A stretch of DNA of 64,000 nt. It comes from Clostridiales bacterium (GTDB taxonomy: Bacteria; Bacillota; Clostridia; Oscillospirales; Oscillospiraceae). Below the pieces are notes generated by a model, which saw only the letters and a program-made list of their open reading frames with translations, was not told the DNA's origin and ran no database searches. A program made the translations under genes and the position numbers. Every line of letters begins with the position of its first letter. Position 1 is the stretch's first letter. Location of the stretch: assembly GCA_004556965.1 (NCBI GenBank), contig SFFE01000002.1, positions 248,001 through 312,000 on the forward strand. The letters are read 5' to 3'. Below, one piece after another: positions 16,365-24,474 of the stretch.

Positions 16365-16805
16365 ATGAATATCAACGAACTGTCTCCTGCAGTGGGCTCC
16401 ACCCATGTAGCAAAGCGCAAGGGCCGCGGCCACGCGACCGGCAACGGCAAGACCGCAGGCCGTGGTCACAAGGGCCAGAAGGCCCGCAGCGGCGGCGGCG
16501 TGCGCATCGGCTTCGAAGGCGGCCAGATGCCTCTGGCGCGCCGCATCCCGAAGCGCGGCTTCCACAACATTTTTGCAAAACCGCTGGAGAGCGTAAACAT
16601 CTCCGCACTCAACAAGTTCGAGGATGGCGCTGTTGTTGACGCGCAGGCGCTGCTGGACGCGCACGTGCTGTCCAAGTGCACCTACGGCGTGAAAATCCTC
16701 GGCAACGGCGAGCTGACCAAGAAGCTCACCATCAAGGCTTCCGCTTTCTCGGAATCTGCCAAGGCGAAGATCGAGGCTGCAGGAGGAAAGGCTGAGGTGG
16801 TGTAA
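16365..16805 (+). CDS. rplO: 50S ribosomal protein L15
   Basis: The 146-residue L15 is a late-assembly protein. The ATG at 16365 follows AGGAGG at 16351-16356 and yields MNINELSPAVGS. The glycine-rich GRGHATGNGKTAGRGHKGQKARSG tract (given here in part) and the ARRIPKRGFHN segment are conserved. An in-frame ATG at 16347 overlapping rpmD is less likely. Confidence 0.95.
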   Translation: MNINELSPAVGSTHVAKRKGRGHATGNGKTAGRGHKGQKARSGGGVRIGFEGGQMPLARRIPKRGFHNIFAKPLESVNISALNKFEDGAVVDAQALLDAHVLSKCTYGVKILGNGELTKKLTIKASAFSESAKAKIEAAGGKAEVV

Positions 16806-16806
16806 G

Positions 16807-18105
16807 GTGCTCCAGACATTCCGTAATGCATGGAGAATTGAGGAACTGCGCAAGAAGATCCTCTTTACACTTCTGATTATCCTGCTTTACCGTCTCGGCA
16901 ATGCCGTACCCGTGCCTTTCGTCGATACTGCGCTGCTGCAGCAGTACTTCGACTACAACAACCTGCAAAACACCGTTTTGGGCCTGTATAACGTCATGTC
17001 CGGCGGCGCGTTCTCGCAGGCAACCATTTTCGCACTGTCCATTCAGCCGTACATCAACGCCTCCATCATCATTCAGCTCCTGTGCATCGCGATTCCCGCG
17101 CTGGAGCGTCTGCAGAAGGAAGGCGGCGAGGAAGGCAAGAAGAAGATCGCCAGCATCACCCGCTACAGCACGGTGGCCATCGGTCTGCTTCAGGGCTTTG
17201 CGTACTATATGCTCATGAAAAACCAGTCCCTCATCGTGGCGGACTATGCGTCCAATGTCTGGTCGGCGATCGTCATCATCCTGACCTTCACCTCCGGCTC
17301 GGCCATCATCATGTGGCTGGGTGAGCAGATCACGGAGTTCGGCATCGGCAACGGCATCTCGATCATCCTGTTTGCGAGCATCGTGTCCCGCTTCCCGACG
17401 TCGATCATCACCCAGATCAGCAACGTCGCTTCCGGCGACCTTGCCTGGTGGCTTCTGCTGCTCATGTATCTTGGCGCGCTGCTGCTGATCGTGCTGATCG
17501 TGCTGGTGAACGACGCGGAGCGCCGCATTCCGGTGCAGTACTCCAAGCGCGTTGTCGGCCGCAAGATGTACGGTGGACAGTCCACGCACCTTCCCATGAA
17601 GGTGAACATGTCCGGCGTTCTGCCGATCATCTTTGCGCAGTCCATCGCGTCCCTGCCGGCCACGGTTTGTGCGTTCAAGACCTCGTGGCAGCACAGTTGG
17701 GTCATGGAGCATATCTTTGGTCTTGATACCTGGCCGTACGCGGTCATGTACTTCCTGCTGATCATCTTCTTCAGCTACTTCTATTCCACCATTCAGTTCA
17801 ACCCCATCGAGGTGGCGAACAACCTGAAGAAGAATGGTGGGTTCATCCCGGGCTTCCGCGCAGGCAAGCCGACCAGCGACTTCATCCAGAAGGTGCTCAA
17901 CAAGATCACCCTGTTCGGCGCCATCTATCTGGGCATCGTCGCGGTCGTACCCATCATCATCAGCGCCGTTTCCAGTGCGCCGGAGTTGACGGGTATTTCC
18001 CTGGGCGGTACGTCCATCATCATCGTTGTCGGTGTTGCGCTTGAAACCGTCCGCGCGCTCGAAGCGCAGATGCTGATGCGCAACTACAAGGGATTCCTCA
18101 GCTAA
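16807..18105 (+). CDS. secY: Preprotein translocase channel subunit SecY
   Basis: SecY is the channel that SecA feeds. The 432-residue protein has about ten membrane segments, the plug/TM2 region GALSQ-like GGAFSQATIFALSIQPYINASII, the cytoplasmic loop around NDAERRIPVQYSKR that contacts ribosome/SecA, and the C-terminal FRAGKPT and LMRNYKG. The start is GTG, one base after the rplO stop, so translation is probably coupled. Length is normal. Confidence 0.97.
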   Translation: MLQTFRNAWRIEELRKKILFTLLIILLYRLGNAVPVPFVDTALLQQYFDYNNLQNTVLGLYNVMSGGAFSQATIFALSIQPYINASIIIQLLCIAIPALERLQKEGGEEGKKKIASITRYSTVAIGLLQGFAYYMLMKNQSLIVADYASNVWSAIVIILTFTSGSAIIMWLGEQITEFGIGNGISIILFASIVSRFPTSIITQISNVASGDLAWWLLLLMYLGALLLIVLIVLVNDAERRIPVQYSKRVVGRKMYGGQSTHLPMKVNMSGVLPIIFAQSIASLPATVCAFKTSWQHSWVMEHIFGLDTWPYAVMYFLLIIFFSYFYSTIQFNPIEVANNLKKNGGFIPGFRAGKPTSDFIQKVLNKITLFGAIYLGIVAVVPIIISAVSSAPELTGISLGGTSIIIVVGVALETVRALEAQMLMRNYKGFLS

Positions 18106-18121
18106 TAGGAGGCGGAACATT

Positions 18122-18757
18122 ATGAAGCTTGTACTGTTAGGCGCGCCCGGCGCGGGCAAAGGAACTCAGGCGGAGATCTTCAGCAAGATGCTCTCCATCC
18201 CCACGATCTCTACCGGCAATATCCTGCGCGCGGCCATGAAAAATGGCACGCCCGTGGGACTGAAAGCAAAGGAATATGTGGAAAGCGGCAAGCTCGTTCC
18301 GGACGATGTGATCATCGGCATCGTCTGCGAGCGTCTGGCTGAGCCCGACTGCGCGAATGGCTACATTCTCGACGGTATGCCGCGCACGATCCCGCAGGCG
18401 GAGGCGCTGGAGACCAACGGCATCGAGGTCGACTGTGCCCTGTCCATCGAGATTGCGGACGAGGTCATCATCGAGCGCATGTCCGGCCGCAGAACCTGCA
18501 AGGACTGCAGCGCGACGTTCCACATTGTCTCCAACCCGCCCAAGGTCGAGGGCAAATGCGACTTCTGCGGCGGAGAACTGACCATCCGCAAGGACGACGC
18601 TCCGGAGACCGTCAAGGCCCGTCTGGACGTCTACCACGCTGAAACGGAGCCGCTTAAGGGCTTCTATGCACAGCGTGGCAAGCTTGTGGCCGTGGACAAT
18701 CAGCCGACCATTGAGGCCACCACGGAAGCGATCAAGAAAGCTCTGGGGCTCGAATGA
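18122..18757 (+). CDS. adk: Adenylate kinase (zinc-LID type)
   Basis: Adk interconverts AMP, ADP and ATP. The 211-residue long-form enzyme starts MKLVLLGAPGAGKGT (P-loop, residues 7-15) and has DGMPRTIPQAEAL. Its LID carries two CxxC pairs (CKDC and CDFC, 16 residues apart), the zinc-binding form common in Gram-positives. Its stop overlaps the map start by 4 nt. Confidence 0.97.
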   Translation: MKLVLLGAPGAGKGTQAEIFSKMLSIPTISTGNILRAAMKNGTPVGLKAKEYVESGKLVPDDVIIGIVCERLAEPDCANGYILDGMPRTIPQAEALETNGIEVDCALSIEIADEVIIERMSGRRTCKDCSATFHIVSNPPKVEGKCDFCGGELTIRKDDAPETVKARLDVYHAETEPLKGFYAQRGKLVAVDNQPTIEATTEAIKKALGLE

Positions 18758-19509
18758 TTATCATCAAGTCTCCGAGAGAAATTGACCTCATGCGTCAAGC
18801 CGGAAAAATCACCGCTGGCGCGCGCACCATCGCGCGCCAGATGGTGGAACCCGGCGTTACCACCCAGCAGATCGACCGTGAGGTGCACAAGTTCATCACG
18901 AAATCGGGTGCGGCGCCGTCGTTCCTCAACTATGGGGGCTTCCCGGCAAGCGCGTGCATTTCGGTCAATGATGAGATCATCCACGGCATCCCCGGACCGC
19001 GCGTCATCCACGAGGGCGACATTGTCAGCCTTGACGTGGGCGCAAAGTACAAGGGCTTCAACGGCGACTGTGCCGGCACGTTCCCGTGCGGAACGTGCTC
19101 GGAGGAGGCTATGCGCCTCATCGAAGTCACCCGGCAGAGCTTCTTCGAGGGGATCAAGTTCGCCAAAGAGGGCTGCCGCATCTCCGATATCGGCCACGCC
19201 ATTCAGGAATATGTCGAACGCTTCGGCTATTCTGTGGTGCGCGAGTATGTCGGGCACGGTGTGGGCGCAAAGCTCCACGAAGCGCCGGAAATCCCGAACT
19301 ACGGCAAACCCGGCCACGGTCCGCGCTTGGTAAAGGGCATGACGATCGCGGTCGAGCCGATGGTCAACATCGGCGGGGTGGAGGTTCGGGTGCTGGACAA
19401 TGACTGGACTGTGGTCACGGCGGACGGAAGCCTTTCCGCCCACTATGAGAACACGATCCTCATCACGGACGGCGAACCGGAAATTTTAACGATCGCAGAC
19501 GACATTTGA
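18754..19509 (+). CDS. map: Methionine aminopeptidase, type I
   Basis: Map removes the N-terminal methionine of new proteins. The 251-residue enzyme shows the metal ligands in their usual contexts: the aspartates in SLDVGAKYKGFNGDCAGTF, the histidine in GHGVGAKLHEAPEIPN and the glutamate in TIAVEPMV. Coupled to adk through an ATGA overlap; infA follows after 43 nt. Confidence 0.97.
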   Translation: MIIIKSPREIDLMRQAGKITAGARTIARQMVEPGVTTQQIDREVHKFITKSGAAPSFLNYGGFPASACISVNDEIIHGIPGPRVIHEGDIVSLDVGAKYKGFNGDCAGTFPCGTCSEEAMRLIEVTRQSFFEGIKFAKEGCRISDIGHAIQEYVERFGYSVVREYVGHGVGAKLHEAPEIPNYGKPGHGPRLVKGMTIAVEPMVNIGGVEVRVLDNDWTVVTADGSLSAHYENTILITDGEPEILTIADDI

Positions 19510-19552
19510 CGGAGCGGAAACGCCCGTACAAACCACAGGAGGTTCAATCAGT

Positions 19553-19771
19553 TTGGCAAAAGACGATGTAATCGAGCTTGAGGGCACGGTCGTCGAATCC
19601 CTGCCCAACACGATGTTCCAGGTGGATATCGGCAACGGCCATATCATCCTGGCGCACATTTCCGGAAAGCTCCGGATGAATTTTATCAGGATCCTCCCCG
19701 GTGATAAGGTAACGGTGCAGATGTCGCCCTACGACCTGACCCGCGGCCGCATCACATGGAGAAGCAAGTAG
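19553..19771 (+). CDS. infA: Translation initiation factor IF-1
   Basis: The 72-residue IF-1 (OB fold) binds the A-site during initiation. It begins AKDDVIELEGTVVESLPNTMFQV and ends TRGRITWRSK. The start codon is TTG, 10 nt after AGGAGG (19537-19542); no ATG in the right place exists. Confidence 0.97.
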   Translation: MAKDDVIELEGTVVESLPNTMFQVDIGNGHIILAHISGKLRMNFIRILPGDKVTVQMSPYDLTRGRITWRSK

Positions 19772-19782
19772 GAGGTTAAGAA

Positions 19783-19896
19783 ATGAAAGTCAGACCGAGT
19801 GTCAAGCCCATGTGCGAGAAGTGCAAGATCATCAAGCGCAAGGGCAAAGTCATGGTAATTTGCGAAAACCCCAAGCACAAGCAGAGACAGGGTTAA
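19783..19896 (+). CDS. rpmJ: 50S ribosomal protein L36
   Basis: This 37-codon gene starts MKVRPSVKPMCEKCKI and ends HKQRQG. It is the zinc-binding (C+) form: CEKC, a later cysteine in VICENP and the histidine in PKHK make the ligand set. AGGAGGT lies 7 nt upstream. Confidence 0.96.
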   Translation: MKVRPSVKPMCEKCKIIKRKGKVMVICENPKHKQRQG

Positions 19897-20018
19897 GGAA
19901 CTGATCCTGTAAAGTCCTCACACATCCCGCGCCAGAAGGTCGGCTCCCTCCGGCGGGAGTAAGCCGCCTCCTTTTTGAGTGCGGAATCCAAAAAATTCGA
20001 AAGGAATGATCGAATAAG
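19897..20018 (+). promoter_or_regulatory. Structured leader before rpsM
   Basis: A 122-nt gap separates rpmJ from rpsM. It can form CGGCT/AGCCG enclosing CTCCC/GGGAG (about 19941-19972), followed by CCTCCTTTTT, which resembles a weak terminator or attenuator. In E. coli the site just before rpsM is where S4 represses the alpha operon, so the position is suggestive; no pseudoknot was proven here. Confidence 0.4.
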
Positions 20019-20387
20019 ATGGCACGTATCGCCGGCGTTGACCTGCCCAAGGACAAGAGAATTGAAATTGGCCTGACCTACGTTTATGGTATCGGCAGAA
20101 CCAGCGCAAAGAAAATTCTTGAAATGACCGGAATCAATCCTGACACCCGCGTTAAGGACCTCACCGATGAGGAAGAGGCCAAGATCCGTGAATGCATTGA
20201 CCACAACTTCATCGTCGAAGGCGACCTGCGCCGCAGCGTGGCGCTGGACATCAAGCGCCTGACGGAGATCGGCTGCTACCGCGGCATGCGCCACAGAAAG
20301 GGCCTTCCGGTCCGCGGCCAGCGCAGCAAGACCAACGCGCGTACGCGCAAGGGTCCGAAACGCACGATCGCCAATAAGAAGAAGTAA
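20019..20387 (+). CDS. rpsM: 30S ribosomal protein S13
   Basis: The 122-residue S13 bridges to L5 and contacts P-site tRNA with its C-terminal tail. ARIAGVDLPKDKRIEIGLTYVYGIG and CYRGMRHRKGLPVRGQRSKTNARTRKG are recognisable (abridged). Confidence 0.97.
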   Translation: MARIAGVDLPKDKRIEIGLTYVYGIGRTSAKKILEMTGINPDTRVKDLTDEEEAKIRECIDHNFIVEGDLRRSVALDIKRLTEIGCYRGMRHRKGLPVRGQRSKTNARTRKGPKRTIANKKK

Positions 20388-20401
20388 AGGAGGGATATGA
20401 A

Positions 20402-20803
20402 ATGGCAACTGCAGCAAAAGGCAAGAAAGTAAGAACCCGCCGCAAAGAGCGCAAGAACATCGAAAAGGGAGCCGTTCATATCAGCTCTTCGTTCAACAAC
20501 ACGATGGTCACCATCACCGATCCCCAGGGTAACGCAATCTCCTGGGCGTCCGCAGGTGGCATGGGCTTCCGCGGAAGCAAGAAGTCTACCCCCTTCGCAG
20601 CGCAGACCGCCGCTGAGACGGCTGCCAAGGCTGCCATGGAGCACGGCCTGAAGACGGTCGAAGTCTTCGTCAAGGGCCCCGGCTCCGGACGTGAAGCCGC
20701 GATCCGCGCCCTCCAGACCGCCGGTCTTGAGGTCACCATGATCAAGGACGTCACCCCGATCCCGCACAACGGCTGCCGTCCCCCGAAGCGCCGTCGCGTC
20801 TGA
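20402..20803 (+). CDS. rpsK: 30S ribosomal protein S11
   Basis: The 133-residue S11 shapes the platform and E-site. The signature GAVHISSSFNNTMVTITDPQGN, the SAGGMGFRGSKKSTPFAAQ segment and the end HNGCRPPKRRRV are conserved. Confidence 0.97.
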   Translation: MATAAKGKKVRTRRKERKNIEKGAVHISSSFNNTMVTITDPQGNAISWASAGGMGFRGSKKSTPFAAQTAAETAAKAAMEHGLKTVEVFVKGPGSGREAAIRALQTAGLEVTMIKDVTPIPHNGCRPPKRRRV

Positions 20804-20822
20804 TTGAAGGAGGTAAGAAATT

Positions 20823-21449
20823 ATGGCTAGATATACCGAAGCTGTCTGCCGCCAGTGCCGCAGAGAGGGCCAGAAGCTCTTCCTGAAGGGCGACAGATGC
20901 TACACCCAGAAGTGCGCAATCGACTGCAGATCTTACGCCCCCGGCCAGCACGGCCAGGGCCGCAGCAAGACCTCTGAGTATGGTTCTCAGCTGCGTGAGA
21001 AGCAGAAAGTCCGCCGTTACTACGGCGTTCTGGAAAAGCAGTTCCGCGGTTACTTTGTCATGGCTGAAAAGCGCCCCGGCATGACCGGCGAGAACCTGCT
21101 CTCCATTCTGGAGACCCGCCTGGACAATGTGGTTTACCGTCTCGGCTTTGCAATGAGCCGCGCCGAAGCCCGCCAGCTCGTTTCCCACGGACACTTCACC
21201 GTCAATGGCCGCAAGGTCAACATCCCCAGCTTCCTGGTCAAGCCGGGTATGGTTATTACTCTGAAGGACTCCAGCAAGAGCCTCGAAAAGATCAAGGCGA
21301 ATGTGGAAGCCAATGCGTCCCGCCCCGCCCCGAAGTGGCTGGACTATGACGCGGCCAACCTGATCGCCAAGGTCGTCGCGCTCCCCGCGAGAGACGACAT
21401 TGATCTGCCTGTCGAGGAACACCTGATCGTCGAGCTGTATTCCAAGTAA
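20823..21449 (+). CDS. rpsD: 30S ribosomal protein S4 (zinc-binding form)
   Basis: The 208-residue S4 nucleates 16S assembly. Cysteines in CRQCRREG, CYTQKCAIDC indicate the zinc-containing version. RPGMTGENLLSILETRLDNVVYRLGFA and SHGHFTVNGRKVNIPS (S4 RNA-binding domain) are present. In other bacteria S4 regulates its own operon. Confidence 0.97.
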   Translation: MARYTEAVCRQCRREGQKLFLKGDRCYTQKCAIDCRSYAPGQHGQGRSKTSEYGSQLREKQKVRRYYGVLEKQFRGYFVMAEKRPGMTGENLLSILETRLDNVVYRLGFAMSRAEARQLVSHGHFTVNGRKVNIPSFLVKPGMVITLKDSSKSLEKIKANVEANASRPAPKWLDYDAANLIAKVVALPARDDIDLPVEEHLIVELYSK

Positions 21450-21530
21450 TAAAGAGACCCTCAAATTGGTAAGCTGACAACCGCAGCGTCTGGACAGACG
21501 CATGAATACAATAAGGAGGGTTTAGTCGAA
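21450..21530 (+). promoter_or_regulatory. rpsD-rpoA spacer with possible RBS-masking stem
   Basis: ACCCTC (21457-21462) can pair with GAGGGT (21516-21521), which forms part of the rpoA ribosome binding site. A small hairpin GCGTCT/AGACGC (21486-21501) sits in the enclosed loop. This could hold rpoA translation in check. It is a pairing seen by eye only. Confidence 0.35.
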
Positions 21531-22481
21531 ATGATTGAAATAGAAAAGCCGCGCATCGAATGCATCGAGTCTCCGGAGGACGCGTCCTACGGCAAGTACG
21601 TCATCGAACCTCTGGAACGCGGCTATGGCACGACGCTGGGCAACTCTCTGCGCAGAGTTCTGCTCTCTTCTCTCCCCGGCACCGCCGCGACCTCCATCCG
21701 CATCGCAGGCGTGCAGCATGAGTTTTCCACGATCCCCGGCGTCAAGGAAGACGTCACCGAGATCGTGCTGAACATCAAGAGCATCATTGCCCGCCTGCAC
21801 TGTGACGGTCCCAAGACCGTTTACATCGAGGCAGCCGGCGAGTGCGAAGTGACTGCGGGCGACATTAAGACCGACAGCGAGGTCGAGATCCTCAATCCCG
21901 ACCAGCACATTGCCACCCTCGGCCCGGACGGCGCGCTCTCCATGGAGATCACGCTCGGCCACGGCAGAGGCTATGTCCCTGCAGAAAAGAATAAGAGCAC
22001 GCAGCAGGTGATCGGCACGATCCCGGTGGACTCCATCTACGCGCCGGTCCTGAAGGTCAACTACGCCGTTGAAAACACCCGTGTGGGCAACCAGACGGAC
22101 TTCGACAAGCTGACCATCGAGGTTTGGACCGATAAGACCATCTCCGCGCGGGATGCGCTCTCCCTCGGCGCCAAGATCCTCTGCGACCACTTCACGCTGT
22201 TCACCGACCTGTCCGATACCATCGGCAGCCGCAGCACGGTCGTGGAGAAGGAAGTCAAGCAGCCGGACACCGTCATGAAGATGACGATCGAAGAGCTGGA
22301 TCTCTCGGTGCGGAGCTTCAACTGCCTGAAGCGTGCAAACATCAACACTGTGGAAGACCTTACGAACAAGACGCAGGAAGAGATGATCAAGGTGCGCAAC
22401 CTTGGCCGCAAGTCTCTGGAAGAGGTCGAGCACAAGCTTGCAATGATGGGCCTGTCCCTTGCAAGCGATGAAAATCAGTAA
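21531..22481 (+). CDS. rpoA: RNA polymerase alpha subunit
   Basis: The 316-residue alpha subunit starts core assembly and carries the C-terminal domain that contacts UP elements and activators. Visible are PLERGYGTTLGNSLRRVLLSS (abridged) in the N-terminal domain and LSVRSFNCLKRANINTVEDL plus VRNLGRKSLEEV in the C-terminal domain. Length and place in the alpha operon are standard. Confidence 0.98.
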   Translation: MIEIEKPRIECIESPEDASYGKYVIEPLERGYGTTLGNSLRRVLLSSLPGTAATSIRIAGVQHEFSTIPGVKEDVTEIVLNIKSIIARLHCDGPKTVYIEAAGECEVTAGDIKTDSEVEILNPDQHIATLGPDGALSMEITLGHGRGYVPAEKNKSTQQVIGTIPVDSIYAPVLKVNYAVENTRVGNQTDFDKLTIEVWTDKTISARDALSLGAKILCDHFTLFTDLSDTIGSRSTVVEKEVKQPDTVMKMTIEELDLSVRSFNCLKRANINTVEDLTNKTQEEMIKVRNLGRKSLEEVEHKLAMMGLSLASDENQ

Positions 22482-22514
22482 TAACCAGTTACTCTTACAA
22501 GGAGGAAAACCGAT

Positions 22515-22856
22515 ATGCCCGGAACAAGGAAACTCGGTAAGACCACCGATCAGCGCAGAGCAATGCTGCGCCAGCAGGTGACCGACCTGCTCGACCTTGG
22601 CCGCATGGAGACGACCGTCTACCGTGCCAAGGAGATCGCGCCTCTGGCCGAGAAAATGATTACCCTTGGCAAGAAGAAGGACATGGCCGCCTATCGTCAG
22701 GCGCTGGCCTTCATCACCCGCGAGGACGTTGCCAAGAAGGTGTTCGATACGATTGCCCCTGGCTATGCCGAGCGCAACGGCGGTTATACCCGCATCACCC
22801 GCATCGGCACCCGCCGCGGCGATGCTGCCGAGATGGCTGTTATCGAACTCGTGTAA
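22515..22856 (+). CDS. rplQ: 50S ribosomal protein L17
   Basis: The 113-residue L17 begins PGTRKLGKTTDQRRAMLRQ and ends with the RNGGYTRITRIGTRRGDAAEMAVIELV block (abridged). It is the last gene of the ribosomal cluster; a strong terminator follows 9 nt later. Confidence 0.97.
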   Translation: MPGTRKLGKTTDQRRAMLRQQVTDLLDLGRMETTVYRAKEIAPLAEKMITLGKKKDMAAYRQALAFITREDVAKKVFDTIAPGYAERNGGYTRITRIGTRRGDAAEMAVIELV

Positions 22857-22865
22857 TGCACAATG

Positions 22866-22899
22866 AAAAACACCGCTTCCATTGGAAGCGGTGTTTTTT
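22866..22899 (+). terminator. Terminator of the ribosomal supercluster
   Basis: A perfect 15-bp stem (22866-22880 with 22884-22898), loop ATT, has an A-run on the left and TTTTTT on the right. Confidence 0.92.
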
Positions 22900-22903
22900 G
22901 CGC

Positions 22904-22932
22904 TTGTGTGCCATCGGAATTTGCAGTACAAT
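22904..22932 (+). promoter_or_regulatory. Promoter of the phzF-like gene
   Basis: -35 TTGTGT (22904-22909), a 17-nt spacer and -10 TACAAT (22927-22932). It lies 40 nt before the ATG, right after the rplQ terminator. Confidence 0.6.
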
Positions 22933-22971
22933 GCGGATAACAGAAACGATCCAATCAAGGAGGAGAACAAC

Positions 22972-23754
22972 ATGAAGCAATATGTCGTAGATGCGTTTAC
23001 CGACAAGGTGTTCGCGGGCAACCCCGCTGCTGTTTGCGTCATGGACGCATGGTTGCCGGACGAGCTGATGATGAAGATCACGCGGGAAAACAACCTGTCC
23101 GAGACGGCGTTTGCCGTGCCGGAGGGCGAGGGCTACCGTCTGCGGTGGTTCACGCCGGGCGGCGAGATCGACCTCTGCGGCCACGCGACGCTCGCAGCGG
23201 CATACGTCATCACGCGTTTTGTGCAGCCGGAGCTGACCACTGTACGGTTCAAGACGCTGAGCGGTACGCTCACGGTTGTGAAAGACGGCGATCTGTTTGC
23301 AATGGACTTTCCCGCCTACGAGCTGCGCCCGGTGCCGGTCACGGATGCGATGGAGCAGGCCATCGGCGCGCGACCGCTGGAAGCGTATATGGGACGCGAC
23401 CTGCTGTGCGTCATGGATTCGGAGGAGACCGTGCGCGGCAAAGACCCCGACCAGACGCAGCTTCTTTCGCTCGACGGTCTGCTGCTGCACACGACGGCGC
23501 AGGGGAAGAACTTTGACTGCGTGTCCCGCTCGTTTGCGCCGAAGCTGAACGTACCGGAAGACCCGGTCTGCGGCTCTGGCCACTGCCACATCCTGCCCTA
23601 TTGGGCGAAGCAGTACGGCAGGGACGAACTGGTAGCCTATCAGGCGTCGCGCCGCGGCGGCGTGGTGTATGGCAAGCTGGCGGGCGACCGTGTCACGCTC
23701 AGCGGTAAGGCTGCGCTGTACGCCGAAGCCGAAATCCACATCGAGCAGGCATAA
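22972..23754 (+). CDS. PhzF-family isomerase/epimerase
   Basis: This 260-residue protein has the diaminopimelate-epimerase-like fold of the PhzF family. It shows YVVDAFTDKVFAGNPAAVCV, the ENNLSETAFAVP motif that carries the catalytic glutamate, LRWFTPGGEIDLCGHATLA, and the second-half DPVCGSGHCHILPYWA. PhzF itself isomerises a phenazine precursor, but most Firmicute homologues stand alone with unknown substrate, as here. The ATG at 22972 follows AAGGAGGAG; the frame is open upstream through the terminator and is not used. Confidence 0.9.
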   Translation: MKQYVVDAFTDKVFAGNPAAVCVMDAWLPDELMMKITRENNLSETAFAVPEGEGYRLRWFTPGGEIDLCGHATLAAAYVITRFVQPELTTVRFKTLSGTLTVVKDGDLFAMDFPAYELRPVPVTDAMEQAIGARPLEAYMGRDLLCVMDSEETVRGKDPDQTQLLSLDGLLLHTTAQGKNFDCVSRSFAPKLNVPEDPVCGSGHCHILPYWAKQYGRDELVAYQASRRGGVVYGKLAGDRVTLSGKAALYAEAEIHIEQA

Positions 23755-23767
23755 CAGCCGCGGTGAG

Positions 23768-23795
23768 AAGGCCGCACCATTCCGGTGCGGCCTTT
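23768..23795. terminator. Bidirectional terminator between phzF and the spoVAC operon
   Basis: An 11-bp stem AAGGCCGCACC/GGTGCGGCCTT (23768-23778 with 23784-23794) has runs suited to both strands. It closes the phzF-like gene (plus) and the small ORF after spoVAC (minus). Confidence 0.8.
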
Positions 23796-23798
23796 GCG

Positions 23799-23939
23799 TT
23801 ATTCCCAGTAGCCGGAGATGCCGTCCGGCGCCATAGGCTTGCTGTGGGGGACAGGCTCATGGGAGCGCTCCTTGCCGCGCTTGTCGTGCCCGGTCGGGAC
23901 GGGTGCGGGCTGGCGCGCGCCCTTTTTGTGCGGCTTCAT
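23799..23939 (-). CDS. Small basic His/Pro-rich protein coupled to spoVAC
   Basis: A 46-codon frame starts with ATG at 23939; its A is the last base of the spoVAC stop (TGATG). It ends TAA at 23799, 5 nt before the shared terminator. The product is hydrophilic: MKPHKKGARQPAPVPTG, then HDKRGKERSHEPVPHSKP and a hydrophobic end GISGYWE. There is no signal or membrane segment. Tight coupling and the terminator just after it argue that it is real. I do not recognise the family; a small spore-associated protein is a guess from the neighbour. Confidence 0.6.
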   Translation of the reverse strand: MKPHKKGARQPAPVPTGHDKRGKERSHEPVPHSKPMAPDGISGYWE

Positions 23940-24376
23940 CAGACCACCCCCAGAATGCAGAGAATCAGCCCGTAGATCACGCTGGCACTGATGCCGAACA
24001 CGATGACCGGCCCTGCAATGGTGAAGATCTTGACCGCAAGGCCTGTGACATAGCCCTCGGTCTTGAACTCCAGCGCGGGGGATACGACCGAGTTGGCAAA
24101 GCCGGTGATCGGCACGAGCGAGCCGGCTCCGGCGAAGCGCGCGATATCGTCATACAGCCCAAGGCCGGTCAGCAGCGCGCCGAGAAACACCAGCGTGATC
24201 GAACACCACGTCGCGGCGGTCTGTTCGGTCGCGCCCCAGTAGAGGTAGAGATTCGTCAGCCCCTGCCCAATGGCGCAGATCAGCCCGCCGATCAGAAACG
24301 CCCGCAGCAGGTCGGGCCAGAACGGCGACGGCGGCGACAATTTTTTTACGTATTGCGCATATTCCTCGTTGTTCAT
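23939..24376 (-). CDS. spoVAC: Stage V sporulation protein AC (SpoVAC)
   Basis: SpoVAC is part of the inner spore membrane channel that moves dipicolinic acid. The 145-residue protein has several hydrophobic segments and the family stretches LLRAFLIGGLICAIGQGLTN, GAGSLVPITGFANSVVSPALEF and FGISASVIYGLI. Only spoVAC is here; spoVAD and spoVAE, usually adjacent, are absent. The start is uncertain. ATG 24376 is 15 nt from AGGAG, while a TTG at 24382 has better spacing and a TTG at 24391 is too close. A 46-codon ORF is coupled downstream. Confidence 0.9.
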   Translation of the reverse strand: MNNEEYAQYVKKLSPPSPFWPDLLRAFLIGGLICAIGQGLTNLYLYWGATEQTAATWCSITLVFLGALLTGLGLYDDIARFAGAGSLVPITGFANSVVSPALEFKTEGYVTGLAVKIFTIAGPVIVFGISASVIYGLILCILGVV

Positions 24377-24427
24377 CTTCAACGCAATCAACTCCTGCTG
24401 TCAGTATGGCGGATGCGCAGAATTTTA

Positions 24428-24466
24428 TGCAAAAAACCTGCTGCTGCAAAAAATGCAGCGGCAGGT
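24428..24466 (-). terminator. Terminator after ogt
   Basis: A stem of about 16 bp pairs AAAACCTGCTGCTGCA with TGCAGCGGCAGGTTTT across an A-rich loop. The T-run on the minus strand follows the ogt stop, separating it from the spoVAC unit. Confidence 0.75.
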
Positions 24467-24474
24467 TTTCAACG

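Noticed and set aside
22972..23754. Phenazine biosynthesis
   Set aside because: A single PhzF-family gene without phzA-G partners; such homologues are widespread and unrelated to phenazines.
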